Assembly: GCF_947502415.1 (NCBI RefSeq) | Contig: NZ_CANMZV010000007.1 | Span: forward strand, 124,001-188,000 | Origin: an uncultured Photobacterium sp. | Lineage (GTDB): Bacteria; Pseudomonadota; Gammaproteobacteria; Enterobacterales; Vibrionaceae | DNA length: 64,000 nt | Reading direction: 5' to 3' | In this document: piece by piece, positions 35,431 through 44,439 of the stretch | How positions within the stretch are numbered: the stretch's first letter is position 1 | Layout: each line of letters starts with the position of its first letter | The notes under the pieces: generated by a model | What the model was told of the DNA's origin: nothing | The model's database searches: none | The model's input: the letters and a program-made list of their open reading frames with translations, nothing else | Translations under genes and position numbers: made by a program

Positions 35431-36381
35431 ATGCCTGAATTAGATATTGGTAAGCAGTTAAAGGCGGGTAAGGCAGATCCTATTATCGACCTTGCACTAG
35501 GCAGCGATAAATTTAAAGAATTAAACGGACTAATAGATAAGCATGTAATTGATAAAGTCGAACAAACAGCGATTATTCAAGAAACAAAGCAAAAGTTCTC
35601 AGCCAGTTTTAGTCGGGTAGCAGCTCAAAAGCTACAGGCTTTTGCATCACCTAAAATGTCTGATTCAGATAGTTTTATCAGCCATGAGCGCTATAAGCGA
35701 GGAACTTATGGTGGTGGGGATTATCTAGATAACTCAGCTCATGCTTATGAATCGGCTACGAGTGGCCGGATATATAAAGCACGCCGCAAAATTGTCGATT
35801 TATTGCGAGTGCAAAAGAAAAACCCAATAAAATACATAAAGTTACCATTCACTCTTATTCCCGGTGGTGAGATTGCGGTTAAATATACTTTTAAAGGAAT
35901 TGAAGCCGCAACTAAGGCTATGGGGAGCGCGCGAAAAGCGCGTAAACGTCAAAAGTACGATGCCGCAAACTTAGATAGTTTGACTGAAAGTCTTGGTGAG
36001 CAAGAAGCACTGAGGAAAATTGCAAAATGGCATGCAAAAGATATTTCAGAACTTGGGCAAAAGCTACAACGCAATTTGGCTAAATTAAAACAAGCAGCCG
36101 TTTTACTTGATAATCGTCAGGTTGTGTTAGAGCGCCTGATTGAAAATAGTTTCAATATTGATGGTCTACATCATGATGAATTTCAAGAAAGCATGAAAAT
36201 AAAAAAAGCGCGTAATGATGTTGCAATGAGTTATCACGAAGTGAAGCACTATGTCGATAAGATTCAACAGATGTGTTTTGTTATGCAAGCAACCTCAGTT
36301 GATGTAACAGCACATATAACTTGTTTTGATGCTTATCTTGATGAAACAAAAGAATTGGTCGATTGGTCTTTTAATCACTAG
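35431..36381 (+). CDS. Unknown protein in T6SS locus, helix-rich
   Basis: 316 aa; family not recognised. It is predominantly helical and charged, with heptad-like stretches at about 200-235 (DISELGQKLQRNLAKLKQAAVLL) and 255-300. A basic patch lies at 115-195, including KARRKIVDLLRVQKK and GSARKARKRQKYD. A single weakly hydrophobic Gly/Ile-rich segment spans 130-160. No signal peptide. Base composition is visibly more AT- and A-rich than in tssA-tssH. It sits between tssH and the ATP-grasp gene with the next unknown gene. Possible roles are T6SS cargo, adaptor or immunity; none is established. Confidence 0.6.
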   Translation: MPELDIGKQLKAGKADPIIDLALGSDKFKELNGLIDKHVIDKVEQTAIIQETKQKFSASFSRVAAQKLQAFASPKMSDSDSFISHERYKRGTYGGGDYLDNSAHAYESATSGRIYKARRKIVDLLRVQKKNPIKYIKLPFTLIPGGEIAVKYTFKGIEAATKAMGSARKARKRQKYDAANLDSLTESLGEQEALRKIAKWHAKDISELGQKLQRNLAKLKQAAVLLDNRQVVLERLIENSFNIDGLHHDEFQESMKIKKARNDVAMSYHEVKHYVDKIQQMCFVMQATSVDVTAHITCFDAYLDETKELVDWSFNH

Positions 36382-36529
36382 AGGTTAAATCAAACCAAAG
36401 TCATCTTACTTAAGAATCATTTCATCCCAGTGAAATATTAAAAATGGGACTAATTCAGTTGAGGGTGAGGCTGGGTTAGTCCTGGGTGAACTTAAGATTG
36501 TTATCAATTAATTGATTGGGAATTGAATT

Positions 36530-37690
36530 ATGTTTGGCCGAAAGAAAAGTTACGATTTAGAAGAAGCTAGGAATAGAAATCATATTCTAAGTGATGCAGG
36601 CATTGCGAGTGTTGGCACACAAGGTACATATACACCTAAAGACAAGAAAAGCGGAGCTAAGTTAAAACCACGTCAGAAGAAATTACCTAAACAAAAAGGT
36701 ATTACAAAAGAAAATGTGGTTGATGAAGCAAAGATTTATGGTGAAATCGCCAAAGACATGCGTAGCGATATTATGGGCTACGTAGGGGATATGGCGAGTG
36801 CGACTAAAGATGCCGTTGAGTTAGCAAAAGGCTCGGGTGGGCTTTATACCGCGGGCAGCGGTATTGAGTGTGGTGCCGGTGAAATTATTGGTGCTGTTAA
36901 GCTCGGGCATGATGTTATCTGCAACATTTATGAATGGGTGGGTAAAAGAGAAGCGAAAGCATTACCGGTGAATCCATTGCTATCTCCTATTGATGCTTCA
37001 CTCTATCAGAACACCAAAACCGCCGCTTATTTCAAAAAAAGAATGGTTAAGAAAATTGGTGGTGAGGCGTTCTCATTTACTGGCAGCGTGCTCAGTGGTG
37101 TCACTCATATCAATGCGTTAGGTGCAGCGCGTCATGGACGCTCAGATGCCAAAACAATTGCTCACCTTGTGCGATTGAATGAGATGTTAAATGAATATCG
37201 CTCTAAAGGTTTAGAGAAAGAGTATCAGCTGTGCAAAGTCATTTTTGACAGTAAGAAGTTAAAGCTTGAGTCACAATCTGCGGCTCTAGCCAGCGATTGT
37301 ATTCCGGGCAATGTGGTGACTGGAGCGGTTTCAGCATCGGCAAGCTTTATCCATGGTCAAACACTGGCAATAAGACTTGAAAACTTGGGTGCTGATATCG
37401 AAAAAGCAGCCAAAGTACTTCATTACCGTGCTTTTTATGAAATGGACGATGATTATGGCATCGCGGGATTATTTGGTGAGGAAGCGACGAATGAGTACGC
37501 CAAAGAAACACCTGCGCTAGATATGGTACGTGAGCTATTCACTCAAATCGCAAAAATAGAAAAAGAGCGCGTTATCGTCAATATCGGTGGTCATAAATTA
37601 AAAGTTGGTGGTGAACATTATCGTGCTGACAAGTTAATGCGTGAACCAGCTGGTTGGTTAACTATTGTCGATAAGTTAAACCTTCTTTAA
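36530..37690 (+). CDS. Unknown protein in T6SS locus with hydrophobic Gly/Ala-rich segments
   Basis: 386 aa; family not recognised. The first 70 residues are very basic and probably disordered (SGAKLKPRQKKLPKQKG). Three Gly/Ala/Ser-rich hydrophobic segments follow, at about 98-135, 180-205 and 255-280 (VVTGAVSASASFIHG); these could insert in membrane or pack as helical hairpins. The C terminus is a compact VIVNIGGHKLKVGGEHYRADKLM with strand character. No signal peptide. AT-rich like its neighbour. The layout recalls pore-forming toxins, but no toxin signature (MIX, PAAR, Rhs) is seen. Confidence 0.6.
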   Translation: MFGRKKSYDLEEARNRNHILSDAGIASVGTQGTYTPKDKKSGAKLKPRQKKLPKQKGITKENVVDEAKIYGEIAKDMRSDIMGYVGDMASATKDAVELAKGSGGLYTAGSGIECGAGEIIGAVKLGHDVICNIYEWVGKREAKALPVNPLLSPIDASLYQNTKTAAYFKKRMVKKIGGEAFSFTGSVLSGVTHINALGAARHGRSDAKTIAHLVRLNEMLNEYRSKGLEKEYQLCKVIFDSKKLKLESQSAALASDCIPGNVVTGAVSASASFIHGQTLAIRLENLGADIEKAAKVLHYRAFYEMDDDYGIAGLFGEEATNEYAKETPALDMVRELFTQIAKIEKERVIVNIGGHKLKVGGEHYRADKLMREPAGWLTIVDKLNLL

Positions 37691-37760
37691 ATCAATCAGT
37701 GGCTAATAGCGGGGGTTATTTAGTCACTGATATTATTTGCATATTTTTTGAGTCTTTTTA

Positions 37761-38909
37761 ATGAGTGTATTTAGTTTTAGTCAACAAAAGTGGATCAGAG
37801 ATTATTTGAAAATCGCAGTTGTTCATGGCGGCGAGAAAACAGAACCAAATAATTTCATTTATGAAAATTTGAGTCCACGTTCAACTAAAACCTATCAACC
37901 TGTTGCATTTGATATTGCTGATGCGTTGTGCGAGTCGGGTTTTCAGTACGTTGAAGTGTTGCCGGAAAATATCGATCTACCACAGCGTTTAAAGCAGTTA
38001 GATATTGATTTAGTGGTTGCAAATAGTGGCGGTCTTCAAGGCTTTGACTCTATGTGTCACCTTCCGTCAATGCTGGAAATGCTGGGTGTTCCGTATGTTG
38101 GTCATGCACCAATGACGGCGGGTATTCTTGATAATAAACACCTTTTCAAGCATGAGATTAATGCTGCTGGTATTCCTACCGCGCCATTTATTACCGTAGG
38201 GCAAGGGGAAAGTATCTCAGATCCTGTTAACCAGGCAAAGTTAGATCAGATTGAAGCTGAATTCGGCAGCGCATTTATTGTTAAACCGGTATCAGGCCGA
38301 GCGTCTATCCATGTGTACCCTGTTTTTGACCGCGCTGAATTGGCGGCAAAGGTCGAAGAGGTGCAGGCGGCGACGTTTAATACTGTGATGATCGAACCTT
38401 ATCTTTCTGGTCGAGAGTTCGTTGTGGCTGTCGCGGGCCCTGTCGTTTATAAAAATGATCAATTAACTAAGCGCGATGAACCATTTGCGTTTTCCATTAC
38501 CGAGCGTGTTCTTGCTGAAGATGAACCTATTTTTACATCTATGGATGTAAAACCGATCACCGGAGATCGCCTGTGTAAAGTTGAAGATCCTGAGTTGCGT
38601 CAGGCTCTGGCCGATATTGGCAGTAAGATCTTTAAGCAACTTGGGTTGCATACCTTGGTTCGAGTGGATCTGCGAATGGACAATAATGGCAATCTTTATG
38701 TGTTGGAGACGAATCCTAAGCCCGATTTAAAACGTCCGGAAGGCAGCAAATTGAGCATCGTTTGCCACGATATTCAAGGCGAGGGTATGAGCTACCACGA
38801 CTTAATTCAATCACTTGTTTTTAATCGCCTTGTTTACTTGCATCAACATCGTCCAGCTGCGCTGGCGCACTGTCTAAATGATGACTTCTTCCGTCTGGAA
38901 AGTGCGTAG
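37761..38909 (+). CDS. D-Ala-D-Ala-ligase-like ATP-grasp enzyme inside T6SS locus
   Basis: 382 aa. Ddl-type ATP-grasp order: an N-terminal Rossmann-like domain (KIAVVHGGEKTEPN), PYVGHAPMTAGILDNKHLFKHEINAAGIPTAPF, the ATP-binding FIVKPVSGRASIHVYPVFD, EPYLSGREFVVAVAG, LVRVDLRMDNNGNLYVLETNPKPDL. The last motif has ETNPKPDL instead of the NTxPGM of true Ddl, and the N-terminal active-site loop is also changed. A different acceptor substrate is therefore likely. It is followed 9 nt later by the sensor-MFS gene, starting a run of four overlapping genes that join the T6SS tagH-tssJ operon. Confidence 0.8.
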   Translation: MSVFSFSQQKWIRDYLKIAVVHGGEKTEPNNFIYENLSPRSTKTYQPVAFDIADALCESGFQYVEVLPENIDLPQRLKQLDIDLVVANSGGLQGFDSMCHLPSMLEMLGVPYVGHAPMTAGILDNKHLFKHEINAAGIPTAPFITVGQGESISDPVNQAKLDQIEAEFGSAFIVKPVSGRASIHVYPVFDRAELAAKVEEVQAATFNTVMIEPYLSGREFVVAVAGPVVYKNDQLTKRDEPFAFSITERVLAEDEPIFTSMDVKPITGDRLCKVEDPELRQALADIGSKIFKQLGLHTLVRVDLRMDNNGNLYVLETNPKPDLKRPEGSKLSIVCHDIQGEGMSYHDLIQSLVFNRLVYLHQHRPAALAHCLNDDFFRLESA

Positions 38910-38917
38910 GTGCCGAA

Positions 38918-41131
38918 GTGAGATCGGTCAAAGATAATATTCGACTTACCTTTGGCGTAGCAATAGTGACCATGTCGCTATTGCTCGTTCTGGTGGTTGG
39001 TTATGCCCAGGCGCTTAAGAGTTATCGCCAGCTTTCCACTGATACCGTTTTGGCTCAGACCGAGGCGGCACGCCTGGGGATTGAGCAAATTCTTAATTCC
39101 GGAGTGCCGTTATCGGAAATTGCCGGACTTAACCTGGTACTGCAGCCGATTGTCGAATCAGATTCTTTGGTCATAAGTTTGGTTCTGCTGGATGGGGAGA
39201 AAGAGCTTTACCGGTTCGGACCGCAGCAAGATAGTGCCAATTACACGGCGATACCGCTCAATAATAAGTTTACCCAGATCGGGACACTAAAGGTGGCTTT
39301 GAGCCAACAGAAAGTGGAGGCGGCGGTAACCGACAGCTTCCAGCCGATGCTGTGGTTAATTGCTTTGCTGCTGTTGATTTTTGTTGGCAGTGTGCTTAAC
39401 AGCCGACAGCGTACAGTTTATCTGACCAGCTTCAGTATGGTGTTCTTTGCTATGGCGGTCAGTGTGATGATGCTAGTGGGGGGGCTGTACCGCGATGGTT
39501 TGCAAAGTAAGGCTATCTCGCTGGCTGATATTGTCAGCCATCGTTTGGCACCGGTGCTCGAATATAATGTTGGCCAGGATATGATCACTGGTATTGACGG
39601 GATGCTGGATAACTTCCGCCAGGTGAATCCCGAGTTGGCGACTATCTCTGTTTATAAGGGGAACCTGCTGGTAGCAAACAGCCATGATGGTAATACGATG
39701 GGCCAGATGCTGAGTGACACCGGTGGGCTGGACTATACCCATCAGACTTCTGAGCTGGGTGAAGTTCGTTTATCGTACCAGGCTAGTATGGTGCTGACGC
39801 AGCTTGCCCGGGTACTGAAGAACTTTGCAATTTTGTTCTTTGCTTGCGGGTTGGTTTGCTTTGCCTTTATTCGGTTGCTGAGCGGCGAGCCCAATCAAAG
39901 CCGGAGCGATTTGGTTCTGGAGCGCTTGAAACCGCTTTTTTTAGGGGCGGTGTTGATGGAATCGCTGATGGCTCCGATTATGCCTCAGTTTCTGGTTTCG
40001 GTAGCGGAATCTTCGGGCTTAGGTGCCAGTGCGTCATCAGTCTTTTTTACTCTCTATTTTGTGGGGTTTGCTTTGACCCTGCTTCCTGCCGCCCGCTTGA
40101 TTGAAATGTACGATATTCGCCGGGTACTGCTGCTCGGTATCTCATTGTCAGCGGTTGGCTGCGCTTTGCTTAGCTTTGAGTCGGGATTGGTTAGTGTGCT
40201 GGCTGCACGCTTGATATCGGGGATGGGTCAGGCGCTGATCTTTATTTCTGTACAGGGGTATATTTTCCGATTTAGTAGCAAGAAGAATAAAACCCAGGCG
40301 GCTGGGATTATTGTGTTTTGTTTTAACGCCGGTTTCATTGCCGGGGCGGCTATTGGTGCGCTACTGGCTAATTATTTTGGCGATACAGGTATTTTCACTC
40401 TGGCGGCCTGCATCGGGCTGGTTATGAGCCTGTTCAGCCTTGTATTGCCGTCGATGAAGGTACGAAAGGCGTCGGTGGGTTCGTTGCGGGAGAATGTCTC
40501 GGCCATGATGGCTGACTCCTGGCGCTTGATGAAGATCCCAGCGTTTGTTCGCACCATGTTGCTGGTGGGAATCCCGACAAAAGCTGCACTGACAGGTATT
40601 GTTTCGTTTGCTGTGCCATTGATGCTGGCTGAACAGGGAATCAGCAAAGAAATCATTGGGCAGGTCTTAATGTCGTATGCGGCTGTGGTGCTGTTTGTCA
40701 GCCATAAGGTCGGGCCGTGGGTAGATAAACTCGGTAGCAGCAAAACAGCCTTGGGTTTGGGTAATTTTCTGGCCGGGCTGGCACTGGTGGTATTGGCGAT
40801 TGCGGTCATCATGCCAGAGAAGTGGTTAGTAGTAATACTGATGACAGCCGCGATGATGCTGATGGGCTTTTCTCATGGCCTGATCAATGCGCCTGTAGTT
40901 ACGCATGTTGTGGTTGGAACGGCTCATAGTCAGGAGTCTGATTCGGTTGTTGCTGCTACTTACCGTTTCCTGGAACGCTTTGGTCATGTCTCCGGCTCGA
41001 TTGTTGTGGGTCAGCTGTTGCTTTGGCTGGGTGCCGAGCAAGCTTTGCTGGCGCTGGCTGTATTCTTTGTTTGCGCAGGTGTGTTGTTTGCCATTTTTGA
41101 CCGCAGCATGGCTAAGGCGGTGCGGGCATGA
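38918..41131 (+). CDS. MFS transporter with two N-terminal periplasmic sensor loops
   Basis: 737 aa from GTG 38918 (AGGTG 5 nt upstream). TM1 (12-30), a periplasmic loop (31-142), TM2 (144-160), TM3 (168-190), a second periplasmic loop (191-300) and TM4 (302-320) precede a 12-TM major-facilitator domain (about 335-730). The two loops look like a duplicated sensor domain: each has a helical start followed by a beta segment (SLVISLVLLDGEKELYRFG; LATISVYKGNLLVAN). The MFS part has LLPAARLIEMYDIRRVLLLG and ARLISGMGQAL motifs. It overlaps the next gene by 4 nt. Transported substrate unknown. Confidence 0.78.
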   Translation: MRSVKDNIRLTFGVAIVTMSLLLVLVVGYAQALKSYRQLSTDTVLAQTEAARLGIEQILNSGVPLSEIAGLNLVLQPIVESDSLVISLVLLDGEKELYRFGPQQDSANYTAIPLNNKFTQIGTLKVALSQQKVEAAVTDSFQPMLWLIALLLLIFVGSVLNSRQRTVYLTSFSMVFFAMAVSVMMLVGGLYRDGLQSKAISLADIVSHRLAPVLEYNVGQDMITGIDGMLDNFRQVNPELATISVYKGNLLVANSHDGNTMGQMLSDTGGLDYTHQTSELGEVRLSYQASMVLTQLARVLKNFAILFFACGLVCFAFIRLLSGEPNQSRSDLVLERLKPLFLGAVLMESLMAPIMPQFLVSVAESSGLGASASSVFFTLYFVGFALTLLPAARLIEMYDIRRVLLLGISLSAVGCALLSFESGLVSVLAARLISGMGQALIFISVQGYIFRFSSKKNKTQAAGIIVFCFNAGFIAGAAIGALLANYFGDTGIFTLAACIGLVMSLFSLVLPSMKVRKASVGSLRENVSAMMADSWRLMKIPAFVRTMLLVGIPTKAALTGIVSFAVPLMLAEQGISKEIIGQVLMSYAAVVLFVSHKVGPWVDKLGSSKTALGLGNFLAGLALVVLAIAVIMPEKWLVVILMTAAMMLMGFSHGLINAPVVTHVVVGTAHSQESDSVVAATYRFLERFGHVSGSIVVGQLLLWLGAEQALLALAVFFVCAGVLFAIFDRSMAKAVRA

Positions 41132-42264
41132 GACGTTTGTTATTACTTGTTTTGTTGTGGAGCTCATCGTTGATGGCTACATCCACCTGGCCGACATGGC
41201 TTGGTGATAATCTTCAACCGGATAGCGCCAGTCACTGGCGTGCAGAGGCCAGCGAGAGTGAAGTGAATTTCGTTCCACTCCGCTCACTGCCTAAAATTCT
41301 GGTAATCGTCTCGCGCAAGGCGAGCTCTTATGATACCGCGCTAAAGACTTTACTTGGTGTCTATAGCCGCGAATTGCCTCAGACGCAGTGGCTGGTAAAA
41401 AAACTGCCGTCGTCACCGGTGGGGCTGACAGCCATGCTTATTGAGGCTGAAGAGCAGGTTGATTTGGTTTATACCGTCGGGTCAAAGGCGACGGTCGCGG
41501 TGCATAACATTTATCAGGGCGGTTTGTTGCCGGTTGTTTCGGTGAACGCGAAGGATCCGGTTCAGTTAGGACTGATTGAAAATTATCAGGGTTCAGGCAA
41601 CAACTTTGCATTTACCTCATTAAACCTGCCTGCCGATGTAAACCTGAGCTTTATGAAACGGTTTAAGCCGAGTCTTGAGCAAATCGGGATTCTATATGCC
41701 AAGAGCAATAAAAGTGCCTATCTCACCCAGTATTTACCAATGAAGCAGCTCGCCGAGGAGGCGGGTTTGACAGTGGTGCCGATTGTGGTTGATGAGAGCG
41801 AACCATCACAACGGTTGAATGCTGCAATGCAATTGTCGATGGCTCACCTGAAGAAGGCGGATCCGAAGCTTGATAACACGTTGCTGTGGCTAACAGGCAG
41901 TTCAAGTTTGCTGGCGAGGGTAGCTGAAATCAATCGTTACTCTGAACGTCTGCCTCTGATCTCGGCTGTACCTGATGTAGTCAGGAGTAGCTCTGATAGC
42001 GCATTGATGTCGTTTGGTGTCAGCTTTGTTAACAATGCTCATCAGGCCGCTTTGTATGGCCTAAGGATCCTTAAGGCAGAGACAATGGCGGGTGAATTGC
42101 CTGTTGGGATAATTGCCCCGCCGGACATTGCGATTAGTTTTCAGCAGGCGAAGCGGATCGATCAACAAATACCGTTTGTTCTTATGGAAATGGCCAGTGA
42201 TGTCTATGGGATTGATGGCAAAATTATTCGTTCTGAGGGAAAACCCGTGCGGGAGAATCAATGA
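41128..42264 (+). CDS. Periplasmic substrate-binding protein, ABC_sub_bind (DUF534-like) family
   Basis: 378 aa with a signal peptide (MRRLLLLVLLWSSSLMA). The two-lobe binding fold is indicated by PKILVIVSRKASSYDTAL, DLVYTVGSKATVAVHN, GNNFAFTSLNLPADVNLSFMKRFKPSLEQIGILYAKSNKSAYLTQYLP and ISFQQAKRIDQQIPFVLMEMA. Such proteins bind amino acids or small organics, but no cognate ABC permease or ATPase is encoded nearby. Flanked by the sensor-MFS gene and a second binding protein with 4-nt overlaps on both sides. Confidence 0.75.
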   Translation: MRRLLLLVLLWSSSLMATSTWPTWLGDNLQPDSASHWRAEASESEVNFVPLRSLPKILVIVSRKASSYDTALKTLLGVYSRELPQTQWLVKKLPSSPVGLTAMLIEAEEQVDLVYTVGSKATVAVHNIYQGGLLPVVSVNAKDPVQLGLIENYQGSGNNFAFTSLNLPADVNLSFMKRFKPSLEQIGILYAKSNKSAYLTQYLPMKQLAEEAGLTVVPIVVDESEPSQRLNAAMQLSMAHLKKADPKLDNTLLWLTGSSSLLARVAEINRYSERLPLISAVPDVVRSSSDSALMSFGVSFVNNAHQAALYGLRILKAETMAGELPVGIIAPPDIAISFQQAKRIDQQIPFVLMEMASDVYGIDGKIIRSEGKPVRENQ

Positions 42265-42989
42265 GTTTAACCCAGAGATTTAGTCTTGATGTAATCCTTC
42301 GTTGGCTGTGCTTAAGCCTTCTATCTGTGAGCTTTGCGACAAAGAGCGAAGTAAGGCCCGAGCGTCTGCTGTTGACTACCCAGCCGTGGCGTCCTTACCA
42401 GTATCAAGAAAATGGGGAGATGAAAGGCCCCGGGATCGCTCAGATCAAATGTGTCATGAAGGAGATGCAGCAGCCCTACCAGATCACGATGACCAGTTGG
42501 GATCGTGCACAGATATTGATCGAGGTCGGTGAGCAGCACGGCTTTTTTCTGGCGTCTAAGAATGGGATCCGGGACAAGTTTGCTGATTACTCTTCTTCGG
42601 TAATGACCCAGACATGGAGTTGGTACAGCTTGTCAGATTCGATTGATACCCAGGACCCGATGTTTAAAAAAGAAGTTGCGGTAACGGCGTTATTCGGTTC
42701 CAACAAGTGGTTCTGGCTACAGAAGCAGGGGTATCGGGTTGAGAAAAAACCACGCCGACCGACAGCCATGATTGAGTTATTGCTCGCGGGTGATGTCGGT
42801 GCCGTGTTGGCCAATGATTTTGTGATGGAGGCGGCGATATGTGAACTGGGCGTTAGTCACCGTGCTATCAGTAAAACCAGGGCGAAGGAAAAGACACTGG
42901 GTGTTTATTTTTCCAAGAAATTCACTAAACAGTATCCCCGTTTTTTGAATGAGTTCAATCAGGCTGTCGCCAAGTGTAAGGAGCTGTAA
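42261..42989 (+). CDS. Periplasmic solute-binding protein, family 3-like
   Basis: 242 aa, probably exported (LRWLCLSLLSVSFATKSE at the N terminus). TTQPWRPYQYQENGEMKGPGIAQIKCVMKEM is the usual opening of family-3-type binding proteins, and MTSWDRAQILIEVGEQHGFFLASKN carries a WxRA motif seen in the same group. GVYFSKKFTKQYPRFLNEFNQAV is the closing helix. It is followed immediately (0 nt gap) by tagH. A sensory role toward T6SS is conceivable given the absence of ABC partners. Confidence 0.72.
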   Translation: MSLTQRFSLDVILRWLCLSLLSVSFATKSEVRPERLLLTTQPWRPYQYQENGEMKGPGIAQIKCVMKEMQQPYQITMTSWDRAQILIEVGEQHGFFLASKNGIRDKFADYSSSVMTQTWSWYSLSDSIDTQDPMFKKEVAVTALFGSNKWFWLQKQGYRVEKKPRRPTAMIELLLAGDVGAVLANDFVMEAAICELGVSHRAISKTRAKEKTLGVYFSKKFTKQYPRFLNEFNQAVAKCKEL

Positions 42990-43958
42990 ATGCCATTATC
43001 ACTAAGAATTATTAGTTCTCCTGATGGAGAGCCTGTTTTGGAATGGAGCAAGAATTTTCCGGAGGAGGGCGGCAGCATAGGGCGCGCCTTCGGAGCTACG
43101 ATGCAATTGTCAGATGCATCGCGGGAGATTTCTGGTTCCCATGCTTTGATTAACCGTGGCAGCCGTGGTTACCAAATTATGGATGTCAGCACCAATGGAT
43201 TGTTTATCAATGGTAACCCAAAGCCGTTGGGTAAAAATAATCAGTCGGCTTTGAATGATGGTGATGTCCTTGATTTAGGAAAATATCGTTTGATGGTGTC
43301 TTGCTTTGTCCCTGAACAAGCAACAGCCCAGGCCTCCTCGGCGGTACCATCTCCACTGGCTGGCTGGGAGGATGACCCATTTGGAGGCGATCTGCCTTCT
43401 ATTACCAATCATTTAGAATTGGAAACAGAGGTTTTGCCTGTTGAAAATGTAATGTCATTTTCGGCCGTTCCGGATGCGGTGATTGACGACCCTTTCGGTC
43501 GGTTAGAGCCGGAAGTAGATCCCGAGGTAGTTCCTGCGCGATCGACCTGGTTACATGATGATAGCTTTGATGATGATCCGTTTGCCGATGATCGCACTGA
43601 TCAGCTAGCGGTATCAAGTCGTAGTCCTGTTGCTCCCCGGGGACATCAACCGGTCCCGAATGCTATGCCAGCATTTGATCCGCAACAGCTGGTTACGATG
43701 CAGGCTAAACAGCAGGAGCTGATGACGCAGGCGGCCGAGATGGCTCTGGAGCGTTTGCTGACTGAAATGGCACCGCCGAAGTTGGAGCAGATGTTTTCTG
43801 ACTTCGCTCCGGTTCGCTTGTTTGGACGCAAGCCCGATTACTGGCAGATGTACCAGCGTTACTTCCAGCGTCAGCAAGAGAGCCAAGAGTGGCAACTGAA
43901 ATTCAAGGCGTATTTCGCTGAATGTTTACGTATTAAACAGTCACTCGGAGAGAAGTGA
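42990..43958 (+). CDS. tagH: FHA-domain T6SS protein (TagH/Fha)
   Basis: 322 aa. FHA domain at about 25-105: GSIGRAFGATMQLSDASREISGSHALI (phosphothreonine-binding Arg, Ser, His), GYQIMDVSTNGLFINGN and LNDGDVLDLGKYRLMV. A linker holds three acidic DDPF repeats (WEDDPFGG, IDDPFGR, DDDPFADD). The C-terminal 90 residues are the helical region typical of these proteins. It probably recognises a phosphothreonine made by the kinase at 50392 and helps control assembly. Confidence 0.9.
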   Translation: MPLSLRIISSPDGEPVLEWSKNFPEEGGSIGRAFGATMQLSDASREISGSHALINRGSRGYQIMDVSTNGLFINGNPKPLGKNNQSALNDGDVLDLGKYRLMVSCFVPEQATAQASSAVPSPLAGWEDDPFGGDLPSITNHLELETEVLPVENVMSFSAVPDAVIDDPFGRLEPEVDPEVVPARSTWLHDDSFDDDPFADDRTDQLAVSSRSPVAPRGHQPVPNAMPAFDPQQLVTMQAKQQELMTQAAEMALERLLTEMAPPKLEQMFSDFAPVRLFGRKPDYWQMYQRYFQRQQESQEWQLKFKAYFAECLRIKQSLGEK

Positions 43959-43959
43959 G

Positions 43960-44433
43960 ATGATCAGGAAACTAGTTGTGATTGCTCTGGCGCTGTTGCT
44001 TGGTGGCTGTAGTAGCTGGATGTTTTGGAAAGATGCTAGTCCATTGCTGTTGGTGGTCAATATTGAGGCCGCCAATAACATCAATCCGAATGTTGACGGT
44101 TTGGCTTCTCCGCTTGAAATGCGTATTTACCAGTTGTCTGACAGTGAGGCATTTAATCAGGCAAGCTTTATTGATCTGTATAGCGATGATCAGGGGACGC
44201 TCAAGGCTGATTTATTGTCGAAGCGACAACTTGAAAGTGTGTTTCCCGGCGATACGCGTCAGCTGACAATGCCACAGATCGCCGAGACTCAGTATATCGG
44301 TGTGGTGGCGGCGTTTGCCGATTATCGGGAGGCAAAAAGCAAGGCTCTTTTACCGGTTCAGGCTGGGCTGCCTATTGCCGTAAATATCATTATCGATGGC
44401 ATCAATATCAGTGTTACAGGTCAAGAGGACTAA
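43960..44433 (+). CDS. tssJ: T6SS outer-membrane lipoprotein TssJ
   Basis: 157 aa. Lipoprotein signal MIRKLVVIALALLLGGC with acylated C17, then a beta-sandwich (PLLLVVNIEAANNINPN, SPLEMRIYQLSDSEAFNQASFIDLYSDD, YIGVVAAFADYREA). It anchors TssM to the outer membrane in the membrane complex. It begins 1 nt after the tagH stop region and precedes tssK by 6 nt. Confidence 0.93.
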   Translation: MIRKLVVIALALLLGGCSSWMFWKDASPLLLVVNIEAANNINPNVDGLASPLEMRIYQLSDSEAFNQASFIDLYSDDQGTLKADLLSKRQLESVFPGDTRQLTMPQIAETQYIGVVAAFADYREAKSKALLPVQAGLPIAVNIIIDGINISVTGQED

Positions 44434-44439
44434 CAAATA

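Noticed and set aside
36382-36529. Stretch between the two orphan T6SS genes as a small RNA or gene
   Set aside because: Short weak inverted repeats only; no ORF or promoter stood out.
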